Positions 32,449-40,837 of a stretch of 64,000 bases of DNA are shown here, one piece after another. Both the position numbers and the translations under genes were made by a program. The stretch is from an uncultured Armatimonadota bacterium (GTDB taxonomy: Bacteria; Armatimonadota; Fimbriimonadia; Fimbriimonadales; Fimbriimonadaceae). Every line of letters begins with the position of its first letter. Positions within the stretch are counted from its first letter, which is position 1. The stretch is from positions 1 to 64,000 of the forward strand of contig CAIYMO010000014.1 in NCBI GenBank assembly GCA_903927345.1. The letters are read 5' to 3'. Under the pieces are notes generated by a model that was given only the letters and a program-made list of their open reading frames with translations, was not told where the DNA came from and searched no databases.

Positions 32449-35400
32449 ATGAAACGACTGTTTAGCTTTGCACTCGGGGCGCTCGCCCTAGTCTCGGCTT
32501 CGGCAATGGCCGAAGACATCAAAAGAATCCAATACCCCGCTCTCTCACCTGACGGAGCAACGATCCTTTTCTCGTGGCAGGGTGATATCTGGTCCGTCCC
32601 ACGCGACGGTGGAAAGGCCATTCGCCTCACCGTGCACTCCGCTCCAGACAGCCGACCTATTTGGTTCCCCGACGGATCACGATTCGCATTTGCATCCTCA
32701 CGCTACGGGAGTATCGACATCTTCTCCCTGAAACCAGATGGCACTGACCTCCGACGGATCACCTTCGACTCGTCCTCCGAACTTCCTACCGCAGTCTCCC
32801 CCGACGGACGCTATATTTACGGCTCTACGTCACTTTGGTCCCGAGGAGACGTCTTCCGGGTACCGGCCAACGGTGGCGACCTTCAACGCCTAACGAGCCA
32901 CCCCTTTGAAGCCACATTTTCACCAAGCCTGTCCAGAGACGGTTCAAAGGTCTATTACTCCCGAGGAGCCTATCGAGAAACCGCGTGGCAAAAAATGGGC
33001 ATGATCAGCTCCGCGCTCCCTGAAATCTGGGTGGCAGATAACACCGTTCCGTTGTCCAATCACAAGCGACTCACGAACAACGAATTCACCGACCAGTTCC
33101 CATTGCCCCAAGCCGATGGATCGATCATTGCGGTGACGAACCGCAGCGGAGCTCCGAATATCTGGCGACTTGGAAAAGGCGACAAGCCCCTCACGACCCA
33201 CACCAACGGCTCGAGCCGAAACCCCTCCGCTAGCCGAGACGGGCGCTTCGTAGCCTACGAATTCGAGTCCGATCTGTATGTTCTGGACACAGTAAACGGC
33301 CAAACCTCCCTCGTCAAGGTCGAAGTTCCCGCTGACGATAGAATCAATCCCGTCCAAGAGATCACCGTCACAAGCGGAGTAACCGAGTTCTCCGTTTCAC
33401 CAGACGGCAAGAGGATCCTTGCCGCCGCGCGAGGCGATGTCTTCCTCTTGCCCGAGAAGGGAGGAACCACCCGACGCGTAGTGGACAACCTCGGTCGAGA
33501 CTACTCAATCGCCTGGCTAGATGCCAAAACGGGCCTCTACACCGCCCTCGAAAAGGGTCATCGACGCATTAAGCAAGTGAGCATTGAGGGGGGCATCAAG
33601 GACTTCATCACCGACGAGAAACTGGATGTCATGTCACCTGTTGTCTCACCTGATGGCAAAATGATTGCGTTCCACAGAGGCGCAACCGAAATCTGCGTCG
33701 TCGAGAGCGACGGTAAGGGCTTGCGCACCCTCATCAAGGGCAACTTCACCGACGCCTACGAAGGCGCGGCGCTAGTCAGCTGGTCACCCGACAACGCCTA
33801 TCTCGCCGTCAGCCTGCAACAGGGTCGCCGGACGCTCGTCTCCATCGTCGACGTCAAAACCGGAAAGGTCACCACCGTCGCAAAGATGGTGAATCGCCCC
33901 CAACGCGGCTCAGTCAGCGTCCCCCAGTTCACCGGGAACGGACGTTCACTCTTCTTCATCTCGCCCGAGTATGACAACCCAGACCTGTTTGTGGTGGACC
34001 TCGTCCCCGCCGACATCACCTTCTCAGAAGATGACCTTGATAAGATCGACGAAGCTCCGAAAAAGGACAAGCCGCCTGTCGAAGTCAAGGTCTACGAGCC
34101 AAACCTCGAAGCCCGACTCCGTCGGCTCTCTACTACCGGATGCGGAGCTGCAATCCCGTCTCCTGACGGTCGCTCAATCCTCGCCCTCACGGATGCCGGA
34201 TTGGCACAAGTCAACCCCGCAACAGGTTCGGCGTCCACGCTGATCTCCGCCACCGCCCCTGGCGTCCGCTTGCAAGGCATGTTCCTCTCCGGAGGAAAGG
34301 TCTATGCCCTTAATGCGGGCACAATGGCAAGCGTAAACATCGCTGGACCTGCATCCAGCCTGTCTCCCATCTCAATGAGCGCCAGCTACACCGTTAACGC
34401 GAAAGGCGAAGAGAAGGCCCTCTTCGAAGAGATCTGGTGGACCCTCGACTCCCAATACTACGACCCAAAGATGAACGGAAAGGATTGGAACGCGATCCGA
34501 ACGAAGTACGCTCAGCTGGTCCCGTTCGCATACGATCGATCTGACTTCTATCGCATGATGGGCGAAATGATGGAGGAGCTCGAGTCCTCGCACCTCGGCG
34601 CAACCGCGCCTCCCGTCGACTTCCCCGGGTCCGGAACTGAGTCAACCGCGTTCCTCGGCATCGACCTCGACCCTGTTTCCCTCTCACGTGACGGCTCTGC
34701 AGTAGTCGCTAAAGTCATTGCCAACTCCCCAGCCGACCATCCCTCCTCCATGCTCAAAGTCGGCGACAAGATCGTCGAAGTCGACGGTGAAAAGGTTGCT
34801 GGTTCGTCCTTCGCCCAGGTTCTCAACAAGAAGACTTCACGCAAGGTCACTCTCCGCGTCGAACGAGAAGGGAAGTTCGAAACCGTCACCATCAAACCCT
34901 CCTCGTCCGCCCTACGATCCGCCCTCGACTACGACAACTACGTCAACGAGACCCGCGCTCGAGTCGAAAAACTCAGCGAAGGCAAACTAGGTTACGTCCA
35001 CATCAAAGCGATGGATAAGCCAAGCCTAGATCAATTCCTCCGCGAAATCCGAACCCAAGGCGAAGGTCGAAAGGGACTCATCATCGACGTCCGCTTTAAC
35101 GGCGGCGGATCGACCGCGGTCGACGTCCTCAACACCCTCATCCGCTCTCCATGGCTCATCCGAACCACCCGAGGCGAGTTCGGACTTAAGTTGTCCGAGA
35201 ACGTCTATCGGAGCGACGCGCTTGAGTTGCCCACCGCGCTGATGTGCAACACCTTCTCGTTCAGTAACGCAGAGGTCATCACCGAAGGGTTCCGAAAACT
35301 CAAGCTCGGCCCGATCATCGGAGAACGCACCCCCGGCTACGTCATCGGAACCGGTGCTGCTTCACTCTGGGACGGTGGAATGATCCGAATGCCGGTCATC

Positions 35401-35547
35401 GGAGCCTACGCAGTCAATGGAGAAAATCTCGAAAACGGCGGTCGCCGACCCGACCACACCGTCTGGTTCGACCCCAATGCCTGGACGGAGGGTCGTGACC
35501 TCCAAATAGAAAGAGCCGTCGTCGAGCTACTTAAATCCGCGAAGTAA
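32449..35547 (+). CDS. secreted tricorn-like S41 peptidase
   Basis: A 1032-residue protein laid out like tricorn protease. Signal peptide 1-21 (ASAMA-ED); seven-bladed PD40/TolB-type propeller about 25-300 with repeats such as YPALSPDGATILFSWQGDIWSV; a second propeller 305-590; C1-type helical region 655-715; PDZ 730-825 (AFLGIDLDPVS, HPSSMLKVGDKIVEVDGEKV); S41 catalytic domain 845-1030 with CNTFSFSNAEVITEGFRKLKLGPIIGERTPG, the Ser in FSNAE being the nucleophile. It would degrade peptides in the periplasm. The exported form differs from the archaeal cytosolic enzyme. Confidence 0.93.
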   Translation: MKRLFSFALGALALVSASAMAEDIKRIQYPALSPDGATILFSWQGDIWSVPRDGGKAIRLTVHSAPDSRPIWFPDGSRFAFASSRYGSIDIFSLKPDGTDLRRITFDSSSELPTAVSPDGRYIYGSTSLWSRGDVFRVPANGGDLQRLTSHPFEATFSPSLSRDGSKVYYSRGAYRETAWQKMGMISSALPEIWVADNTVPLSNHKRLTNNEFTDQFPLPQADGSIIAVTNRSGAPNIWRLGKGDKPLTTHTNGSSRNPSASRDGRFVAYEFESDLYVLDTVNGQTSLVKVEVPADDRINPVQEITVTSGVTEFSVSPDGKRILAAARGDVFLLPEKGGTTRRVVDNLGRDYSIAWLDAKTGLYTALEKGHRRIKQVSIEGGIKDFITDEKLDVMSPVVSPDGKMIAFHRGATEICVVESDGKGLRTLIKGNFTDAYEGAALVSWSPDNAYLAVSLQQGRRTLVSIVDVKTGKVTTVAKMVNRPQRGSVSVPQFTGNGRSLFFISPEYDNPDLFVVDLVPADITFSEDDLDKIDEAPKKDKPPVEVKVYEPNLEARLRRLSTTGCGAAIPSPDGRSILALTDAGLAQVNPATGSASTLISATAPGVRLQGMFLSGGKVYALNAGTMASVNIAGPASSLSPISMSASYTVNAKGEEKALFEEIWWTLDSQYYDPKMNGKDWNAIRTKYAQLVPFAYDRSDFYRMMGEMMEELESSHLGATAPPVDFPGSGTESTAFLGIDLDPVSLSRDGSAVVAKVIANSPADHPSSMLKVGDKIVEVDGEKVAGSSFAQVLNKKTSRKVTLRVEREGKFETVTIKPSSSALRSALDYDNYVNETRARVEKLSEGKLGYVHIKAMDKPSLDQFLREIRTQGEGRKGLIIDVRFNGGGSTAVDVLNTLIRSPWLIRTTRGEFGLKLSENVYRSDALELPTALMCNTFSFSNAEVITEGFRKLKLGPIIGERTPGYVIGTGAASLWDGGMIRMPVIGAYAVNGENLENGGRRPDHTVWFDPNAWTEGRDLQIERAVVELLKSAK

Positions 35548-35614
35548 CGGCCGGTATCCCTCCCCCTGAACGCACTTGGGGGAGGGAACCAGGAGAGAAC
35601 CAGGAGGGAATGGG

Positions 35615-36256
35615 ATGCCACTCAAGAATCGTGTTGATCCGTTCAAACTCCTCCATGCCGTCCCCCAGCGGGGAGCATGGTTTGGCAACCGAGGCTGTAT
35701 TCACGACAAGCAAGGCAACATCAAGTGGCTCCAAAAAACGGATCGCTGGATTATCTGCGAACTAGAATTCAAAGACCGAAAACGCCCGCTCCTCCAACCC
35801 GGAAAGTACACCGAGCTTTTCTTTATGGACGAAGCAACCGCCCTCGCCGCCGGCCACCGACCCTGTATGGAGTGCCGCCGCCCCGCCGCCAAACAGTTCC
35901 TAGAGCTAACTGGATTCAAAACCGTCACCGCCCTTGACGCCCAGCTCAGCAAAGAACGCCTCCTCGATGGCCCCATCATCGAAGACCCCCTCTCCCTTCC
36001 TAATGGAGCCATGGTCGGCTGGCTCTTCACCGCCTATCTGGTCTACAACGGATCGCTCCACCGCTGGAGCTTCGACGGCTACCAGCGCGTCGAGTCGCTT
36101 GAAACAGACATCGAAACCAATATCATCCCGTACTCCCCAGGCTTAGAAAAGCGATGCACTAAGTTTTCGGATGAGCAGATCCGGCTTATCACCCCTTTGA
36201 CCACCATCCGAGCCATTGAGAATGGCTACTCTGCTCAGATTAGTCTCCCCAAATAG
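35615..36256 (+). CDS. conserved-looking protein with HRPCxxC motif, unknown function
   Basis: A 213-residue soluble protein I cannot name. Notable segments are RGAWFGNRGCIHD near the N terminus, YTELFFMDEATALAAGHRPCMECRRPAAKQFLEL in the middle, and a late region TNIIPYSPGLEKRC. The GHRPCMECRR segment recalls the zinc-ribbon phosphotriester-sensing fold of Ada (RPCxRCRP), so a metal or DNA-repair link is possible but only inferred. AGGAGGG six bases before the ATG at 35615 decides the start against an upstream in-frame ATG at 35576. It is convergent with the helicase gene, whose end overlaps by 22 bp. Confidence 0.72.
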   Translation: MPLKNRVDPFKLLHAVPQRGAWFGNRGCIHDKQGNIKWLQKTDRWIICELEFKDRKRPLLQPGKYTELFFMDEATALAAGHRPCMECRRPAAKQFLELTGFKTVTALDAQLSKERLLDGPIIEDPLSLPNGAMVGWLFTAYLVYNGSLHRWSFDGYQRVESLETDIETNIIPYSPGLEKRCTKFSDEQIRLITPLTTIRAIENGYSAQISLPK

Positions 36257-38424
36257 CGTATCGCTTCCAACTTATCCAGCTGCTCGTTACCCGCCTCGCA
36301 CCCAGCGAGATAGAGGCAGCTCGGGCAACCCGATTCACAACCACACTGCTGAACCTGATCAAGTGCTGCCCGGACGAGTTCCCTGGCTCGGTCATAGAGC
36401 AGTTCCGCGATCCCTACCCCGCCCGGAGTCCGATCAAACAAGAACACCGCCGGATTCCCGGTATCCACAAAATGGGTGAACCAAGCCGACCCAATATCTC
36501 CTCGATCACACCCAGCGAACAGTGGAGCCAAAGACAAAATCGCGTGCTCCACCCCATGGATACCCCCGATCTGCTGGTTCAGAGTCTCGTCGAGCTCAAG
36601 CGGCGGGAGATCAATACGCAGGCACACAGTCTCAAACGACACCTCTGGCAAATCGAGATTAACAACGTCGATCACCGTATCGCCATCAAATGACTTCTTA
36701 GCATAAGCTACGACTAAATCCGTAACCCGACAACCGGCGAGATGGAATACCGATTTAGACTTAATGGGCATTTTTGGTTCCAGTAACGATTGCACACGCG
36801 CTTGTGAGTAGTAATTACCAGTAAAGCGAATCAAATCAGCGTTCTTCGTCTCAAGATTGAGCTCAATAACCTCGAACGGCTCGCCACGATGAAGATAGAT
36901 CGCCCCGGTATGAGCCTGCGAAAGTGCTCGTTCATACTCCATAGAGCCAATCTCTTCCTGCCCAACCCGCAGCGTAACTGAATCCCGCCCCGCACCCCGG
37001 ATATTCACCTTCAGCGCCGGAGGGTCGTATGCCGGATAATAGAAGTGTCCCCCCGAAAACGTCAGCTCACCAGAACGGTCCAGCTCTTCCGCCACATCGA
37101 GGGCTCCATCCACGAACTCGGCGAGCTCCGAGGGCGCAATCGGGCGCTCGTGCGCCGCGCAAAGCAACTGAGCCGAAAGAATCGACCGATTCGATGGCTG
37201 TATCGAGACGCTCTCCGAGCGCGAATCCAAAATCCGCGAAGGATGGGTAAGCAAGAACTGCTCAAGCGGATTATCTCCAGCGACGTAAATCGCCAACCCG
37301 TCCCGGTTCCCGCGTCCGGCTCTTCCCGTCTGCTGCCAAAAACTCGCGATCGTTCCCGGATATCCGTTCAGGATCACCGCATCAAGATTCCCAATATCAA
37401 TCCCGAGCTCCAGCGCATTCGTCGCCGAAAGCCCCTTCAGTCGGCCCTTCAACAAATCCTGCTCAATCTGCCGCCGTTCCTTCGCCGTATATCCAGCCCG
37501 ATAGCTCTCAACCTGTGCCGACAGGGACTCTGGCAAACGCTTCCGTGTGTATCTTAGAACAAGCTCGGTTGCCACTCGAGACCGATTGAACGCCAATGTG
37601 CTCACCCCAGATTCGACCAAAGTAGAGAGCACCTCCGATACCGTGATGTTCGTGCTCAACCGTTCACCGGAAGGTAACTGAGGAGTATTTAGAAACACCA
37701 CCGAACGCTTTCCGGAGGGTGATCCATCGTGATCCACCACAGTAGCCCGTTTCCCTGTCATCCTCTCAAAAAGCTCTTCAGGATTCCCAATCGTCGCCGA
37801 ACCCGCAATGATCTGAGGATAATTGTGGTGCATCGCGCAAAGCCGCAGGAGCCGGCGCAGGATCAGTGCCACATGCGACCCAAAAACCCCTCGATAAGCG
37901 TGAAGCTCATCAATCGCAATCACCCGCAAAGCCTTCAGGAACTTCGTCCAGTGTGCGTGCGTGGGCAAGATGCCCGTATGGAGCATGTCCGGGTTCGTCA
38001 GAACCACGTGGGATAGATTGCGGATCGAAGACCGATGCGACTTAGGAGTATCACCGTCGTAAGTCGAAATCCGAATGCCGAGATCAATCCCCATCTTCTG
38101 GAGCCGAGCTGCTTGATCTTGGGCCAGTGCCTTCGTCGGATATATTAACAATGCCCGCGCAAGAGGCTCTTCCATGCAAGCCGCAAGTGCAGGAACCTGG
38201 AAGCACAACGACTTGCCCGAGTTCGTCCCCGTAACTACAAGAACGTCTTTTCCACTTCGTGCCGCCGCAACCGCTTCGGCCTGATGTGTATAGGGCCGCT
38301 CAGGAAGAGTTGCCAAAAGCCGTTCGTCTAAGCGCGACCATTCGCCATAAATCGGCATTCGGGCGGGCACTTCGTGGGTGAAGACAATCTGGTCAGACAG
38401 AATCTCGTGCTCAAACGGAGTCAT
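36235..38424 (-). CDS. MrfA/YprA-like DEAD-box helicase with DUF1998
   Basis: A 729-residue SF2 helicase. Walker A GTNSGKS at 66-72, motif II DELH at 172-175, SATIGNPEELF (III), LSATNALELGIDIGNLDAVILNGYPGTIASFWQQTGRAGR (V-VI). The C-terminal DUF1998 zinc module is CGCESGCPSCLYLAGC. This matches MrfA, a repair helicase for mitomycin C-type crosslinks in Bacillus, normally paired with the MrfB nuclease, which is not in this window. I chose the ATG at 38424, overlapping tatC by 14 bp, since the longer frame lies within tatC. Cytoplasmic. Confidence 0.88.
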   Translation of the reverse strand: MTPFEHEILSDQIVFTHEVPARMPIYGEWSRLDERLLATLPERPYTHQAEAVAAARSGKDVLVVTGTNSGKSLCFQVPALAACMEEPLARALLIYPTKALAQDQAARLQKMGIDLGIRISTYDGDTPKSHRSSIRNLSHVVLTNPDMLHTGILPTHAHWTKFLKALRVIAIDELHAYRGVFGSHVALILRRLLRLCAMHHNYPQIIAGSATIGNPEELFERMTGKRATVVDHDGSPSGKRSVVFLNTPQLPSGERLSTNITVSEVLSTLVESGVSTLAFNRSRVATELVLRYTRKRLPESLSAQVESYRAGYTAKERRQIEQDLLKGRLKGLSATNALELGIDIGNLDAVILNGYPGTIASFWQQTGRAGRGNRDGLAIYVAGDNPLEQFLLTHPSRILDSRSESVSIQPSNRSILSAQLLCAAHERPIAPSELAEFVDGALDVAEELDRSGELTFSGGHFYYPAYDPPALKVNIRGAGRDSVTLRVGQEEIGSMEYERALSQAHTGAIYLHRGEPFEVIELNLETKNADLIRFTGNYYSQARVQSLLEPKMPIKSKSVFHLAGCRVTDLVVAYAKKSFDGDTVIDVVNLDLPEVSFETVCLRIDLPPLELDETLNQQIGGIHGVEHAILSLAPLFAGCDRGDIGSAWFTHFVDTGNPAVFLFDRTPGGVGIAELLYDRARELVRAALDQVQQCGCESGCPSCLYLAGCEAGNEQLDKLEAIRYLGRLI

Positions 38425-39256
38425 TGCCCGCTGGAAGCTCCTCGGGGTCCGACCAAAGGAAGGCCTCCGGTGGACGTCCCCGCTGAGTGAACTTGACCGC
38501 GTAAACACTGATCGCAAAGAGCCCCGTCATCGGAATGGCAATCGCCAGCATCGAAATCGGATCGTTGGAAGGCGTAATCGCACCCGCGAGGAAGAAGATC
38601 GCCACCGCCGCATGCCGCCAATACTTCATCAGCGTCTGAGCAGAAAGCAAGTTCAATGCTCCGAGCACATACACAACCAGCGGAAGCTGGAAACCAATTC
38701 CAAAGGCCAACAAAGACTTCAGCGACAACATCGCCATGGACCCCGCCTCTTGCTTGATATCAACGCCAGGGAAGTAGTCAATGTAAGACGCAAACCACTT
38801 AAACGCCTCCGGCAAAATCATCCAGCAGAAGAATGCTCCAAGCAGGAACAAGAAGCCAGAGATCGGCGCGAGTCGCTTAAACGGCTTCTGTTCCGCCGGC
38901 TTCAGGCCTGGCGCAATGAATCCCCAAAGCTCGATGACAATAAATGGCAACGCAATGATCAACCCGACATACGCCGAGACCTTGAACACAAGGAAGAAGG
39001 CGTCGGGCATGTGAAGAATGATCTCCTCATACTTCTTGCCTCGAGGCAAGAGCGCCCGATTAACAGCAGTCGCAGCGCGATCAGTCAGAAGATTGAAGAC
39101 GAAGGGGAAGTTGAACCAGCCAACTCCAAATCCAACTAGGCAATATCCTAACGACCGAATAAGCCGCTTACGCAGTTCCTCGAGATGCCCTACCAGTGAA
39201 AGCCGAAACTCCTCAGGATCATGATCCGAGGAGTTCCAGTTGGGACGCCTTAGCAT
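38411..39256 (-). CDS. tatC: Sec-independent translocase TatC
   Basis: A 281-residue membrane protein with six predicted helices. The N-terminal cytoplasmic segment FRLSLVGHLEELRKRLIRSL carries the (S/T)HLxELRxR signature that binds the twin-arginine signal. Later helices include AYVGLIIALPFIVIELWGFIAPGL (FxPGL motif), GFLFLLGAFFCWMILPEAFKWF and GFQLPLVVYVLGALNLL. It forms the receptor for folded, Tat-exported proteins. TatA/B are not in the window. Its start lies 3 bp after the stop of the upstream secreted-protein gene. Confidence 0.96.
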   Translation of the reverse strand: MLRRPNWNSSDHDPEEFRLSLVGHLEELRKRLIRSLGYCLVGFGVGWFNFPFVFNLLTDRAATAVNRALLPRGKKYEEIILHMPDAFFLVFKVSAYVGLIIALPFIVIELWGFIAPGLKPAEQKPFKRLAPISGFLFLLGAFFCWMILPEAFKWFASYIDYFPGVDIKQEAGSMAMLSLKSLLAFGIGFQLPLVVYVLGALNLLSAQTLMKYWRHAAVAIFFLAGAITPSNDPISMLAIAIPMTGLFAISVYAVKFTQRGRPPEAFLWSDPEELPAGNDSV

Positions 39257-39259
39257 CCG

Positions 39260-40735
39260 TTACTTTTCCAACGTGAAGATGTATTGCTTGCGCACTCGAA
39301 CAAACGATTGTTGAGCAGGAGCCGCACCCTGGCCACCCATTGGTCCCATGCCAGCGCCACCCATTTGTGGGCGTCCGCCGCCTGGAGGGCCACCTTGTGG
39401 ACCACCCATTGGAGGGCGACCACCAGGTCCGCCGCGCTGCTTGATGTCCTTTGGCGATCCGCCGCGCTGAATGAAGTCTTCTGGGCTCTTACCGCCACCG
39501 CCGCCAGCAGCACCTGCGCCTGCTCGGCTAGCTTGACCGCCACCAGTGTCTCCACCGGTGCTACCCGTCGCAAATCCCATGTCGCTCTTACCTTCAACGG
39601 TAATGTCTCGGTAGTACTGAACGATCTTCTTGGTGTCAAGCGCGAACCAGATGGTCTCTTCAACCGAGATCTTTCGGTCGGCGATGTCTTGCATCTTGGA
39701 ACCAACTCGGGTCTTCAGCGGAGATCCTTGTGCGATCGAGTTCTTGATGACTGCGCATGGGTGACCTTGCTCCCATTCGACGCCCTTGAACTCTCCTCGA
39801 GCCGCGGCTGAGTTGACAACGGTGTTGACTTCAGACTTCTTGTCCAAATCAATCGCTCCGGTCTGGAACGATGGCTGCCAAGTGTCGCCGACTCGAACGT
39901 TTTTGGTTGGGAGAACTGGAAGTGGGAACGCGGCGAACAAGGCAAATCGGTTACCGGAACCAAGGTTGCCATCAAAGCCGAAGTAGTCAGGAATCGATCC
40001 AAAGACTTCTCGACCCGTCGAAGTGATCCGCATGTAAATCGGAGCCATGTCCTCTGGGTAGTACTTCTTCTGCGAGCTCTCGCCAGAAGCAGTCAACTTT
40101 GCGTATTCGCGGCCGTTGACGCCCTTATCAGGGAGAACCTGCATTCGAATAAGACCCTCGCCGTTTGGATAAGCGTTGTCGCAGGCGTACAGAAGTCGAA
40201 TTGCCTCACCCTCTTCACTGATCTGGAATGGGCGGTCGCCGCTCTTCTTCTGATCAGCTTCGCTGATGACGTTGATAACTTCGCGCTGCTGAAGTCGGTA
40301 GATCGACTCGGTGCCAGGTCGGAAAGCGTAGCGAAGGTTGATGCCTTCTTCAGGAACGTTGATGCTGGACTTGTTTGCAACAACGATGTCGACCGAGCTG
40401 GTGTCAACGATGCGTGGCTGGCTGCTGTAGTCAACGTAGAGCTTCAGTTCAAGCTTGTAGCTGCCGTCCTCAAGATCCTTGGTGTTGAAAGGATATTCAA
40501 GGTACTTGCCGTCTTTGCTTGCCTTCGGAACGAATGCCTCGCGGAATTCGCCGTTCAAGAAAACGCCAACGTATCCGGTTCCTTCAGGAACACTGCTCTT
40601 CGGCATCAAAACCTTGATGGTTTCTCGTACCTTCGAACCGTCGAACGGGCGAACGATGGTGAATGAGCCTTGGCCTGCAAATGCCAAAACTGTCGCTCCA
40701 CCAAAAATGATGCTCCAAACTGCGCGCTTCATCAC
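39260..40735 (-). CDS. secreted protein with Gly/Pro/Met-rich C-terminal region
   Basis: A 491-residue protein (one residue shorter if the adjacent ATG is used). Signal peptide 1-21 (VLAFA-GQ). Residues 25-130 resemble an Ig-like adhesion or bacterial Ig fold (FTIVRPFDGSKVRETIKVLMP). Residues 150-400 form an unassigned mostly-beta domain. Residues 400-475 are low complexity (GGDTGGGQAS, GGPGGRPPMGGPQGG), and the last 15 residues (FVRVRKQYIFTLEK) return to beta sequence. The low-complexity part sits inside the chain, unlike a terminal tail. Not recognised. Followed by tatC after 3 bp. Confidence 0.75.
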   Translation of the reverse strand: MMKRAVWSIIFGGATVLAFAGQGSFTIVRPFDGSKVRETIKVLMPKSSVPEGTGYVGVFLNGEFREAFVPKASKDGKYLEYPFNTKDLEDGSYKLELKLYVDYSSQPRIVDTSSVDIVVANKSSINVPEEGINLRYAFRPGTESIYRLQQREVINVISEADQKKSGDRPFQISEEGEAIRLLYACDNAYPNGEGLIRMQVLPDKGVNGREYAKLTASGESSQKKYYPEDMAPIYMRITSTGREVFGSIPDYFGFDGNLGSGNRFALFAAFPLPVLPTKNVRVGDTWQPSFQTGAIDLDKKSEVNTVVNSAAARGEFKGVEWEQGHPCAVIKNSIAQGSPLKTRVGSKMQDIADRKISVEETIWFALDTKKIVQYYRDITVEGKSDMGFATGSTGGDTGGGQASRAGAGAAGGGGGKSPEDFIQRGGSPKDIKQRGGPGGRPPMGGPQGGPPGGGRPQMGGAGMGPMGGQGAAPAQQSFVRVRKQYIFTLEK

Positions 40736-40837
40736 GTCTCTACTTAATCTCCAACCCTAATTTACGAGTATGACGCCCTATTCTAACGGGAAGTCACTCT
40801 TTCGCGCAAGTTTCTTTGCGGTAGTTCATAATTTTTA

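Noticed and set aside
38378-39139. 253-codon forward frame antisense to tatC
   Set aside because: Extremely Arg/Gln/His/Asn-rich, the reverse of hydrophobic TatC codons.
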